Shown here one piece after another: positions 49,079 to 60,950 of a stretch of DNA of 64,000 bases. A model generated the notes under the pieces. The model was not told the origin of the DNA, made no database searches, and was given only the letters and a program-made list of their open reading frames with translations. Each line of letters begins with the position of its first letter. Within the stretch, counting starts at the first letter, position 1. Both the position numbers and the translations under genes were made by a program. This DNA is from Gymnorhina tibicen (Eukaryota; Chordata; Aves; Passeriformes; Artamidae): NCBI GenBank assembly GCA_013399875.1, contig VXAZ01007505.1, positions 889,795 through 953,794 of the forward strand, given 5' to 3'.

Positions 49079-52000
49079 ATCTTTGCTCCTATAGATATTA
49101 ATCAAAATTTTTTTTTCATATATGAAGATATTTTAAATTATTCTGTCAGGAATCTAAATATACAATAATGACAATAAAGAAAATATTTTTTCAGATATTA
49201 CTTCTACTATTTTTTCTGAGAATTGGGGAGCAAATGCATGCGGATAAGGAGCTTAGTGCCTATTAGCTGCTGAGAAGATATTAATGATTTTATCACTAGA
49301 TTTCAGAATTATGTTCTTCAATCTGAATAAGCAGATAGATTTAGGTAGATAGTTTTGATACCACACACATAATCCAAGGGGTTTAGGGAGCTTCTTACAT
49401 TGCCCTGTGCAAATGTAGTATAAATGCCACTTATCAAACAGCACATGTTTAGAAAGGTGACACATGCACATGGTAGTAACAGATCTTAATGAGGTTCTTC
49501 TTCCATAAAGTATCACATTTCTCGTTTATATGAAAATGTCATGTAGATAAACTTAAGATTTTGAAATCCTCAGTGACCAAAGAGAATCAAAGAGAACTAT
49601 GTCAGACTTGCCTTAAAGAGCTAAGAAATGTGTCTGATAATCTGAATTTCTATGTACTTTCTCTTGAAGTCTATCAGATAATGAATGGAACTTCTGCAAA
49701 AACTCAAAAGTAAAATTTGGAATATGGCTTTAAGAACAAACATCAACATAACAAGATTAATTACATAAATATAATGTCAGCATGAAAAGAAAGACTTGAC
49801 CCTTCCAAACATATCTCCAATTTTTAAGTTAAAAAAATGTTGGACAAATTTTTCTCTCTCCTTTTTGCTAACATTCAGGTAAACAAATGACCTTGCCATG
49901 AATGATTCCAAGAAAATATTATCAGGCCTATAGATTTTAATCATAGAACAAAATATATTTCGTGACATGAGAGCTGCCTAAATTTAGGATGGGGTTCAAC
50001 TTCCAGACTAAGAGACATACAGCTGATCCATACACATCATGACTCACTGGAGATGCCTTACAGCTTCACACTGCACTTCCAATTTCTACTCCTGTAAGTC
50101 CTTTAAGAACCAGATCATGAAGCTAATGCATGAGATCTTTTGTAAACTGACATAGTCTTTAAAATGCACAATGTTTTAAAATTGCTTGTATAGAAAAAGT
50201 TGACTACTTCATTTATCTTTCATATATATAGAATTGGTGAGTGTGTAAGTGTATAAGTTTTACACAGCATGAGAGCAAGACAGGGCTGTAACACACCTAC
50301 TCTTCAGAATCCAGAGTTTGGTCCTGTACATCTGCTCAGGGTGCAGATGTGGAGCTTCACACTCGAGTGCACAGAGTGGTCACCACTCTGCAGGGACACT
50401 GTGGTGTCCACGGTCTGCCTCCTGCCTCAGTTCCTTGCTCCCAAAACTGAAGCTCTGAACTGTCTCCAAAATAGGGTTGGGTCTCATTAGTGCAATTTGC
50501 ATTTGCCTTTCTTTTTCACAGGAAATTATGCATACGGATTTATTTGCTATGATTCACCCTCAAAATACCATGAGTTTCTACACAATTATTCAGATGACTG
50601 AATAAAAAGCCTATGTTTATTAGGAAATAAATGTCATTTTACTTCAGTCAGGGCATGAGAGGGAAAAGGTGAAGTGATACGACATAAAAGGAGTACAGCC
50701 ATTTGATGAGAAATTTTGAAATTATACTGAAAGAAAGAAAGAAAGTGCAAAATAGGCCTTGTAATGAAATGCATATTTAACTGGATAAGCTAAGGTTCAG
50801 AAAGTCTAGATTTTTAGAAAATTGCATGCCTTCTTTTTGGTGCTCAGCTACTAAATCTTAAATTGGGCTTTGGAAAAGATTTATTTTTTCAAAACTCTGT
50901 GCTGAAGAATATTTACAATATTTCTTTAGTTCTGTAATACCCAAAATTGTCCCTAAACACCAGGGCTTCACAGACAGCCAAACTGTGCCCACACTACTCA
51001 TATATTTGGCTGCAGGATGTCACTGTGGTATTCCTAGATTTCTACACATATTTCTGCAGATAGCTTAATTTAAATCTTGTCAGGCAATTCAAAATAGAAC
51101 CAAAACCAAAAGTTTGGTTTATTTTGTCTTCTAAGTAATCTCAGAAAAACATCACGAAACAAAGAGAAGCTGAGAGTTTTGAATTCAGAGTTTCAGAGGA
51201 AGGAAAATTATTTTAGGTATATGGTCATGTCAAATCTAGGGTAAACTGTCATTGCTGAGTGACTCTCCCTAGCAGAATTAATTTGACTCAGAACTGTGAG
51301 TGACACTGTTATTCATACTACTCATATGTCTATCCAGAAAAAATTTAAAAAAGGAAAAAAATACAGAAAGAAAAAGGTTAAAGAATAATATGGTGCATAA
51401 ACAAGGCACTCATCTTTGCAGAAAAGAAGATAATTGTTGACCTGAGTAGTCAGTATTGCTCATTTTTTTCCAGGTAAACCTTTACCATTTGCCTTCTGTT
51501 TGATTATAAAGTTCACTAATTCCAGCGCCACTCTTGGTTGTGCTTCACTCTGCAATATGTCACATCATTCGGAGATGTTCAGCATAGATAATTAGCAGGT
51601 GACCTTTAAAGTTATATCTAAAACTGTTCTAATTTATTTTAACAGAAAAAAAGTAATAGTGCATGTGTAAGCCATCCATGCATCAAACCCAGTCATCTAA
51701 AGTAAATTCCAGTTCACCTTTAAGTATCAAAAGATTTAAGCTTATTTACAGCTTGGATTTACTAATATTTAGAGAAAAAATATAGTTTAGCAAATCCTAT
51801 CTGAAGTTATAAATCACATAATACAATGTTTGCCTTCTAAATGTCATATCGAAGGAAGCTTCTCTGGTGGATGAGAGCACAGTATGATGGTTAAACCCAT
51901 TTTCTTACAAATCCTTGAGAACCAAGATAGAAAAAGTGGTGCAGTAGATTCATTCTCATGTTTAAAGCACACATTTTTGTAAATGAGTGTTTGCCTTCCC

Positions 52001-52978
52001 TTTAACTACAACTTTTGACATGAGTAAATGTCCTGAGGAATTATTTATTTGGATTGCACTGCACATGTTCTCTTCATTATTTAAGATCCACAACATACTG
52101 AGAAAAATAAATTTTCATTGAATATCTGTTTTTCACTAAGTGTTTACTTTTATATATTTTTCACTTCAGCAAACTGTACTAAAACTACAAAAGTAATGTA
52201 ATAACCAGTAGTTTCTGTTAAAAATAAAAAAATTTAAAAATCAGTGCATTCTTTCTCTTTTCATACATATTGAAATAGCCATCATACAAATACAAGTACT
52301 CAAAGACATGAAATTGTTTTTATAAACCCTAAACAGCTCAGCAAAAAATTACATTTATTATGCCTACATCTTAATTATTAAAGATGCAAAGGGAGTTTGA
52401 ATGTCTTAGGCTGAAAGACAATTTTTCATGTAAGACAGTTTATGTACTTTGAAACTAGGGAAGATACAGGATGTTGTAAATCAGCACAATGTTTGCAAAT
52501 AAAGTTGTTTTTATAAAGGTAGGTCCTGTGCCAGAGTAGAACAAAGAAAATTAAATTGTCTGTGACCCTTATTAATGCCATCTGGATCTAATATCTTCTG
52601 CTTTTTTGCACTTACCTGGATCTCAGATAAGCAGATGAAGCGGTTTTGTATAGCAGTGATACAAAAAATTAAATAACTACTCTAATCTGTTCTGACTGCT
52701 GCTGAAGACACAATACTTGTGTTGGCCAGAAGCAGCAAGTTCCTATGTTACTGGGAGGGCACCTCTGTTGGGTTTTGATTCCTTCAACCTTCATTCTGAA
52801 AGACAGATTAAAACATAATTGAAATACTATCTGTGTAAGATGTGAAGTACTTGCTTCACAAACGCTGGAAGTCCTGATAGTTTGTGGAAAATATGAACAT
52901 ATACTCATTTATGAGAATAACCATAGCTGTCTGAGATTTCTTGCAAAATGTAGATAATTAATATAACTCTTTCTAGAT

Positions 52979-52999
52979 GACGACGATGATGATGATGAT
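52979..52999 (+). repeat. (GAC/GAT)n trinucleotide run
   Basis: GACGACGATGATGATGATGA, about seven units. On its own it is a minor simple repeat. Confidence 0.8.
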
Positions 53000-53493
53000 T
53001 CTCTGCGATGTCCTGGCCTCCATGATATACAATAGATAGAACCACCTATCGCTATTATTTTTTATCAAGTTATCATCCTTCCTTATTGATCTCTTTGATA
53101 GGAGACATCCAGAAAAACAAATTTCCTGGCCCTACTAACTACTAATAATGTACTAATTGAGAGTGCAACGTAGCTAAACACGAACAAGCTTTCTTGTTCT
53201 TTACTGGGATGTCTTCAACAGTTGTGCTTACTTTAAATACTGGGCTTTAGTAAATATGTAAGAAAAAGTATGTGTTGCACATAGAGCTGATGTTTGGGTG
53301 TTTAATATTCACTAAATTGTGTTTACCAGTTTACTGTCTTAGCTGGATGGCTTGATGTAATATAAACTTGTACAAAATAAGAAAAATTATTTCAACACGC
53401 TACTCTAAGATTTAGGTAAAGTGTACTCAAATATTTCATACTTAGACCAATCCTCCCACTATACCAGTGATGTCACCTTTAATTTCCTTTCAG

Positions 53494-53577
53494 GGAACCA
53501 ACATTTCTGGTTCACAAAGTGCCAAAGACATTCTCAGCCCTGAACAAGTTCTAAAATACATGAGACCAGTGCAAGCA
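53494..53577 (+). CDS. Candidate internal coding exon, gene unknown
   Basis: An 84-bp segment (28 codons, phase 0 at both ends) lies between a strong acceptor, a pyrimidine-rich run ending TTTCCTTTCAG at 53493, and a strong donor, GTAAGA at 53578. The open frame continues on both sides, so the frame alone proves little. The peptide begins GTNISGSQSAKDILSPEQVL and continues KYMRPVQA: balanced composition, no low complexity, plausible as a linker or cytoplasmic region. I do not recognise the protein. No second exon was seen nearby, as expected if this lies in a gene with very long introns or is an alternative cassette exon. It may equally be a chance arrangement. Confidence 0.33.
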
Positions 53578-56500
53578 GTAAGAATAATACCTGTAAAAAC
53601 AAATGAGAAGGATTTTAATGAAAACTTCTGCATACATTTCAGCATCTAAGAGCCTTCCTAGGAATTAAATTTGCAAAACAAATTCTCTATGCTCAGTTTT
53701 CAGAAGAGTTAATTATCAACTAGGAGACTAATGTCTCACCACATGCAAAATGCTAGGAAAGTTAGAAAACAATATTTATATTTTAGATTAAATATCATAG
53801 CTCATTATAATGTGGCTGTATTCTGTGGAAGTAACAATTTGCAGTGCTCTTTTTCAGTTATATAAATATCAGCTGCATTTTGCAGTTTTGGTCTTTTTCT
53901 GTTTAACAAAAAGAACAAATTTTATCACAGCAGTTCAGAAAGATATTTGTATTTTACTTCGTGCTGTATGTTTTCAACTTAAGACCTCAAGAACAGTAGT
54001 GCCAACTCAAACCTGGAGGGCTGTTTAGTATAGGGTCTTGTATCTATAAGTGAGTCTAATAATGGATACTGAAGAAAAACATTAAAAACAGCACAAGTAC
54101 ACAGAATGAGACTATTCCTTTTATACTCCAGACAGCAATGGTTTAAGAACTTCCTGAGCTGGTTATTGCCTGCAGGCCATTATCTTTAGCTGACACCGGT
54201 GGACCTCTTACCACGAATTTGTTTCATTTTTTTTCTGAATCTTCCTGTATTTTTCACCTTATCACCTTATTTTTCACCCCATCCTGTGGCAAGAAAAATC
54301 ATAATTTCATTATATAGTGAATGAAAAAAAAATTTTTAGTTGTATTAAAATTTTCAGCATCATGGTATTTTTGGATGCGCTTAATACTGAATGGGAAATG
54401 GTGAATACTTGTTTCCTATTCATTCTTTCATTTTATAGTCTCAGTTATGTTTTTACTAAGTAGAAAAGCTGTAGTTTGACTTCCATTCATAGGAAAGCTC
54501 CTCATATATTTCAAAAAAGAGGTTGGTTATTTTTAGTTAAGAAAATTGCTTGTCAAAAATAATCTCAGCCTGACTTCCTAAGAGTTTGCATTTAACTTGT
54601 TTCTTCTTCATTCATTACTTTTTTAATACTGACACAATTTATAATTTCTAAACAATGTTTTTCTTTTTTGGTATGATCTGTTAGAGTGCCAATAAACTCC
54701 ACCAATCTATATATTTGTTTCTTTACATTTTGGTAAAAACGATGTTTTAATTTTTTCTTTAGTCAGGGATATGCATGAACACTGAACAACTGATGTGTTA
54801 ATTGTAAGTAGCCTAAGTTTCAACTGCTACTCAGAATGTCTTTGTAATTAGCATTCTCATTTTAATCTCATTGCTTTATGTGGAGGTAGACAATGCAGTG
54901 TGCATTTTTATACGTCTCCTTTGATCCAACCAAGATGATGAATTTTACGCTTTACACTCACTATGAGAAAATGTTTCTTTAACAGCTACATATAAAACTG
55001 CACTGCCTAGAATAAAATGAAGGATCACTTCTGTTCTTACATGCTTTCTAAGTCTTTTCTCCAAGTAACTGATTTTTGTTTTTTCAAAACATAGTCTCTG
55101 TACTATGCCTCTTAATTATATTTATCTTGTTTACTTGGGTAAATGACCAGGCTAAAGAACCAAATTTACTATTGCTATTCCTTTACAGCTTCACTAATCC
55201 CCCTTGACATTTTGAAGTCATAATTTGATCATGCTTTATGAATCAAATTGTTGGCTTTTTAAATCTATGAACACTTCCTATTTGGGCATGGAAGTTCAAT
55301 TGTTCTAAACCAGAGGGTACAATTTGATAGTATAAACCTATTAACTTTAATTAAATTATCCTTTTTTTGAGTGTATATTGTTCACTAGAATGATATAAAA
55401 AAAGGAGGTACATGTTCATGTCAACTGACGTACAAGGTATACAGAACTTCTGCTGTCAGAGCAATCCCAGCCTGGATCAGAGCATGCATAATTACCTTGA
55501 AGGTCATCTTTCTGATGTATCTCCAGACAAAGCTGCCTTCTGGCACTTAAGGAACCTGGAAAGAGTAAGTCTGATGCCATGCTTCTCCACTAATTCCCGT
55601 GGGAGGTGGTTCAAAGACGAGGGCAAGTAGAAATAGCTCTTCAACCGTGATGTCTGGGAGAAGACATACATATCGTTGTGTCTCTAAAATACCAACCATG
55701 ACACACTGAGTATCCATGTGGTATAACAAGGGTTTTGACTCTTTGCTCCTGTCTTTATTTAATAAATTGCAAAATAATATAATTAGGCTATAAAAGGATC
55801 AGATGTACCCTTCTGATATTTCACACAGTTCTTTGCAATACCTTTACAGACAGGGGGTCCAAAGATATTTTCTCTGTGCATATGGAAAAGTAAGCCTCAT
55901 TCTGTCTTACAATCCATATTAAAATTTTACAAAATCCACAAAAGTATTCTATGTTAAAAGGTTGCTTTATGGGGGACAGAAAGAGGAATTTTCTGGTCAT
56001 CACGGGAATTAGAAATTAAAGTAGTTAATAGATAATTATAATAATAATAGAAGTTAATAAATAGAAATAAGAAAAGTTAATAATAGAAACAGTTAATTTC
56101 TTCCTTTGCAATTTTTCAGACACGTGGAGTAGATTCTAGCATTCTTATTCTAGCCAATAATATGTTGCAGCAAAATGTTTTAAGAAAATGAAGGCAAAGA
56201 AATCTGCTTCCTGAGTGTTCTTCCCATTATTATTATTATTGTTATTATTATTATTATTATTTGGATTACAGTCTCTTATGAGTTTCTGCATCAGTCCTGG
56301 ACAGGCTAAAGCATATGAGTCATAGTGCACACTTGATTTTCAAACTAATTTTTTTAATTGTTTGTATGGTTTCTGTTCCTTATTGACTACATTTTGTTCA
56401 TACTTTTGCAAAGCAGCAGCTGCCCAGTGTTGCAAAGGCCTAATTTTGAAGCAGAGGCACACGGGCTGAGCACTGGAATGCTGGTGTGGCTGCTTGGTGC

Positions 56501-57157
56501 TCCAGCCAGAATTCTAACTATTTACTGACAGCTGAGGTGACTAGGAGTCCGCCCCACATAAAAGGGGTCTTCTCATATATCTTAGATAATTTTGTGTGTA
56601 CGTGCATGTCTTTAATGATTCTCTTCTGAAAAAAAGAGAACTTATGTTGGGTCAGACAGTGTGCAGACTGCACAAATGTATTACTTATGAGTAGTGCTCA
56701 GAATGGCTTGCGGGAAACACACAGGCAAACACGTTCCAGGCCCTTAGGAGCTTACATGTCTAATAGCAGACCTGACAAAACCAGTGGGAGCTGCAAACAA
56801 TAGATGGAGAAATGAAAAAACAAACAAATGTAGCTTTCAAGATCAAAGTTAAATTAGATAGTTTATCATATGGGTTCTTCTAAAATATTTCTTCACTCTG
56901 CTAAGTAATCCATTCCAAGCCAGTGGCATTTCCAAACCCTTGGAACTACTTTCACAAACATCTCAGGTTTTCAGTGTCTTACATGCACCAAGAGACTCCT
57001 CCCATACATGCCTTTCCTCACTCCCCACCCCACTCTGGACTTCACATCCCATGAAGATAAACTCTCTGTGCCTCCCCAGTTATACGAAGGGCTGTTATTC
57101 CATTAGTTAAAAAAGGAATGCCACTCTGAAGAACGTTCGTACCTGATCTCGGCGAAT
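53578..57157. other. Unique AT-rich DNA, no gene recognised
   Basis: Non-repetitive sequence apart from an ATT microsatellite at 56225-56262. No exon with convincing splice sites other than the candidate just upstream. Confidence 0.5.
56225..56262 (+). repeat. (ATT)n microsatellite
   Basis: About twelve units, with one ATT to GTT interruption. Unlike the ATT run at 29.6 kb, I see no LTR around it. Confidence 0.9.
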
Positions 57158-57290
57158 TTGGATGTTCAAGGCCATGTTAGATGGGACTTTGAGCCACCTG
57201 GTCTAGTTGAAGGTATGAATGCCCATGGCAGGGGAGTTGGACAAGATGATCTTTAAAGTCTTTTTCAACTCCAGCCATTCTATTATTAGA
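57158..57290 (+). mobile_element. CR1 LINE, 3' UTR tail
   Basis: GGATGTTCAAGGCCATGTTA, CTTTGAGCCACCTGGTCTAG, CATGGCAGGGGAGTTGGACA and AGATGATCTTTAAAGTC are the standard avian CR1 3' UTR. It ends CCATTCTATTATTAGATG, a decayed terminal repeat. Severely 5'-truncated, as usual for CR1. Confidence 0.93.
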
Positions 57291-58413
57291 TGTATGTAAA
57301 AAGAGTACATCACTTTTATTGCAGAGTAATGAGGCTATGGCACTTAATTGCCATGATGAAGGTTCAGGAGGGCTGAACCTTCAAAGCTCTAATTTTCTAC
57401 TAGAATTAATGATACTTGTAATCATAGCTTAAACTGAGCCTGACCATTTCAGTGGTAAAATTATATAGACTATTGTTAATTGTTAAAATGTGTAGACGTG
57501 GTTTAGATCCAGTGGAATACAGAACACTGTTTTCATAATAAATAGTTAATATTTTATGTAAAATGATAAAACTATGTCTAATATTAACCCTAGTGATGCG
57601 TCTTCAAATATTAGTGATCACTCAGAAGGCTTACAATATCAGCAAAGCCCCATTAAGAACTTTGCAATAAAAATGCAGTGCTCCTAAACTCCACAAATCA
57701 TCTGAAAATCAAGGACACTTCCTGTCTAGTTTATCCACAGCTTCAAGAACAGGCTTCAAGATACTGTAGAATTCAGCTACTAATTTCTATTAAAGGTAAT
57801 TAATTAACAGCAACATCCAAAAACTGTTCTTCATCTTGCGCTCACTTTTGGTGCAACACAAATAATTTATATTTTTTAAAATTTAGGCCTCAATAGGCCT
57901 TCTATAGACATCCCTCAGACAAAATGGTATTAAGTACAGCTGTCTCTGCTATGTTTTCTGGGAAATACTGCAATGGAGAAAATGGCTGTTGGTTTTGTGC
58001 TGACAAATTATTGGTCACACCTGTCTTATGAATCACTTGGCAGTATGGATTTTTGCTGAGACCATGAAAGGAACAGCCTCAAGCCCTCTGTGCCCTGTGT
58101 ATACTGACAACACTCTCACATTCAAATTTATGTGCATGCCGGTAATGACCACAAGGAGAAAACAAAATCTTAAAAAGACAATTTTGAAGCAGGTGGTTTA
58201 AACAAAGGAAAAAAGAAAATAATTTTAAAATGCCAAAAAATATGCAAATTTGTAGCCAGCCATTCTAAAAGAAAGAATGAGATGAGCGCCCAGAATGTGC
58301 AGAGTATTTTTAAATGGAGAGTTTATGACTAAAGACAAGTGAAAAAGAAACCAGTGGAACTAATCTATCCTTTTTTATTTCATCAGAAATGCTTTAATTT
58401 TCAAAATCTTTTT

Positions 58414-58461
58414 CTTGGATATGGGTATGAATAGAAATAGCTTGGATATGGATATAAATAG
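58414..58461. repeat. Imperfect tandem duplication, 27-bp period
   Basis: CTTGGATATGGGTATGAATA at 58414 recurs as CTTGGATATGGATATAAATA at 58441. Confidence 0.75.
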
Positions 58462-58760
58462 TTTGCAGCTGTCTCAGCACTAAAGAATTGGACAGGTAGG
58501 CTGTTAATCCCCCTCTCCTAAAACTCAGGTCAGAAAAAACACAGAACTGATTTTAATTTATGCTCTTGTCTTCCTGCAAACCCTCGACTGCCAAACAGCA
58601 CAGAAAGTCATCGGCTGCCCCATAGGTTCTGCTGCACCTGAGGTTCTTAAGGTAAGGACACTGATATTTTGACTCCAGTCTGTGCAGGTTTATGAGGGGG
58701 GACTTCCTTTATATTCTCGTCCATCTTCTCATTCAAACAACAGCTCTTAAAATTTAGCTT

Positions 58761-58820
58761 ATAATTCATGCTATAGAACAATAGCATGTTGTGTTATATA
58801 ATTCATGCTATAGAACAATG
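58761..58820. repeat. Duplicated 22-bp unit, 37-bp spacing
   Basis: ATAATTCATGCTATAGAACA followed by AT is present at 58761 and again, identically, at 58798. Local duplication with a short spacer. Confidence 0.88.
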
Positions 58821-59454
58821 TGTTGAACTGTCGTATTGTAGAAATGATGAGCTTGGGCCTTCCTTTTATGAAACCACATTTTTAGTTGTTTATAACCTTG
58901 CCCAATTTTGACTGTTTATGCTGAACATTTCAGTGATGGGGAATTTTACCAAAATTATTCTAGTTATTTCTTACAATATCATTCAAGAAAGAAAGTGTTG
59001 CCAGTTTCTCCTAGGCAGTAAAGCAATACCTGTTTAGTTCAGGAGAGGCAGCTGTGGAATTCAGGTAAAAGGAAGACAATGTAAGATAAATTTTTCATTG
59101 CAACCCTACTGATTGCTTGCTAAAGACCTATCAGTACTTCTTTATTTCCAGATAGAGAAGCAATGTCCTCACATGTGGGAGACAGCCACTTTATACTTTT
59201 GACATCTGTTCAAGAATATACTCAAAAGTACTCAACTTTGCATCTCTTGAAAGTCTCACTTCATACAAACTTCCTTCTACTGTCTCTCAGAACTGTCTGG
59301 ATGAACATGAAGGACTAAAATGAATGGGGAGAAGACTGTCAGCAACCAACCTATAGGAAACTATTGGTGCTTTTCCTGAGATTTCATTTCTTCTCTCCCT
59401 TTGGTGTTTTGCCCTCCTGATCTAGAGAATCACCATAAAAAGTGTTAGACTCAA

Positions 59455-59720
59455 ATTAAGAAAGACCAGATAGGATCAAAAGAAAAGGAAGGATATTCAG
59501 CTACAGGGAGGGTGTTGGAGACTGATGGAGAAAGGATGAGGCAGTTAAATCAATTGTGCAGAAAGCTGAGAGATGGGAACAGAACAAGAAAAATATGTGG
59601 AAGGTTCAGAAGAAGATATCAGAAGGGAAATGGGATCATGTACAGAAGATGAAGTCAGAGCCAAAACAAAAAAGAAAAGGTCAGGAGCAGAGGGGACCGG
59701 AAACCCCAGGGAGCAAGGAA
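59455..59720 (+). other. Purine-rich strand-asymmetric stretch
   Basis: The plus strand is strongly A/G-rich here and encodes a Lys/Glu/Gln-rich 74-codon frame (59556-59780). The bias explains the frame. No known protein. Confidence 0.5.
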
Positions 59721-60161
59721 ATTATGTTCTATAGCATCTATAGGAGTTTGATATCCTCCTCCAGAAAGTCACCCAGCTAACAGAGCGGGGAGGGAGTGCA
59801 CCGCAGAGACCTGGAAGCATTCTGGAAAATAATTTTTGGAACTGGAGAGCAACAGAATTAAGTTCACCAAGAATTTTACTTGGTTATAGGAACATATTTG
59901 TTATGACTCAAACTTCAAAAACCATCTTGTATTTTCTGCAAGATTTTTGCCTAATTTAGTCTTCTGGGGTTTTCCATTTCTTTACCATGGTATGTTAATT
60001 TCATTTTTTGGGAAAGCAAATAGTATAACTTATTCCTTTTTTCTTTCTGCCATGTCTGCTGCCTCCTTTGAACAGTTATTTGTACTAACTGCTTATAATG
60101 AGATTTCAGATGGTTCAAATTGGCTAAGACTGTTTAACATGGATATGTTTAAAGCTTTATG

Positions 60162-60195
60162 TAAACCTACCCTGTTTATAAACCTACCCTGTTTT
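60162..60195. repeat. 17-bp tandem duplication
   Basis: TAAACCTACCCTGTTTA followed by TAAACCTACCCTGTTTT; one difference. Confidence 0.88.
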
Positions 60196-60819
60196 CTTAG
60201 TGACTTGCACACAATTGTTGAAATTTGATGAATATTGAGAGTTATTTTATGGTGAAATTTTACTCTCTCATGATATTATTAAATTAGTAATGGGCTTCAA
60301 AAGAAATGACGTGATATCACATGTACAAGATGACAAGCCTTGAGTAGAAATAGTTGTGTAGGAGGTTTACTTTTAAATAGGAATGTACTAGTCTCACCCC
60401 ACCAAAACTACAGAGTACTGGATAATTTTTTGTTACGCAACATTCTTTCAAACTATAGACATTTAAGAATCAGTTTTCATACACAATTCTTAAGCAAATA
60501 CATGTAACATCATCCTGCAAAGAGAAACTCTGTAAAAATTATTTAAAATCCATATGCTATGTGAGGAAATTTACCTGGAGGCATTCTTCTACCTTTTACT
60601 GAAAATAGGTTATACAAAGGTGGTGCTATGTTGCACGCATCCTTCACATACTGGAAGCTTTAAGAGGGTCCAAAGCTATTTGTAATTTCTAACTTTGCAG
60701 CCCTATTTTAATGCTACTTCCTTTAACTTTTGTTCTGACTCCCAGGACTTTCAGAAAGCTAATAGACTACCTATGTGTAAGAGATTTTAGATAAGGCTGC
60801 AACTGTTTTCATTCTTTGC

Positions 60820-60950
60820 ATTTTTTGGTCTGCATTTCCTGCTAATGTGATTTGAATAGGCCAATTACATTGAAATTTGGTCCATGGTCATGCAAATAAG
60901 TTCATGGGTGTGGCTCTCTCTCTTCTGTGGATTTAAGTGGGGAGTAAAAC
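60820..60950. promoter_or_regulatory. Possible regulatory element with octamer motif
   Basis: A perfect POU-factor octamer ATGCAAAT at 60890-60897 lies near a CCAATTA (60861-60867) in complex unique sequence. Such pairs occur in enhancers and also by chance. Confidence 0.2.

Larger units (their letters stand above)
48542..53493. other. Unique AT-rich DNA, no gene recognised
   Basis: Non-repetitive sequence. Just outside the LTR, 48542-48570 is GC-rich (GGCCCACCGGCCCCCACAAG) and on the minus strand reads as a purine-rich run ahead of the LTR. Beyond it no retroviral gene is recognisable. Small features are a GAAA run near 50730, an 18-bp tandem duplication at 49043-49078 and a GAT run at 52979-52999. 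Confidence 0.5.

Noticed and set aside
59556..59780. Lys/Glu-rich 74-codon frame resembling a coiled-coil fragment
   Set aside because: Explained by the purine-rich strand; no splice sites or family match.
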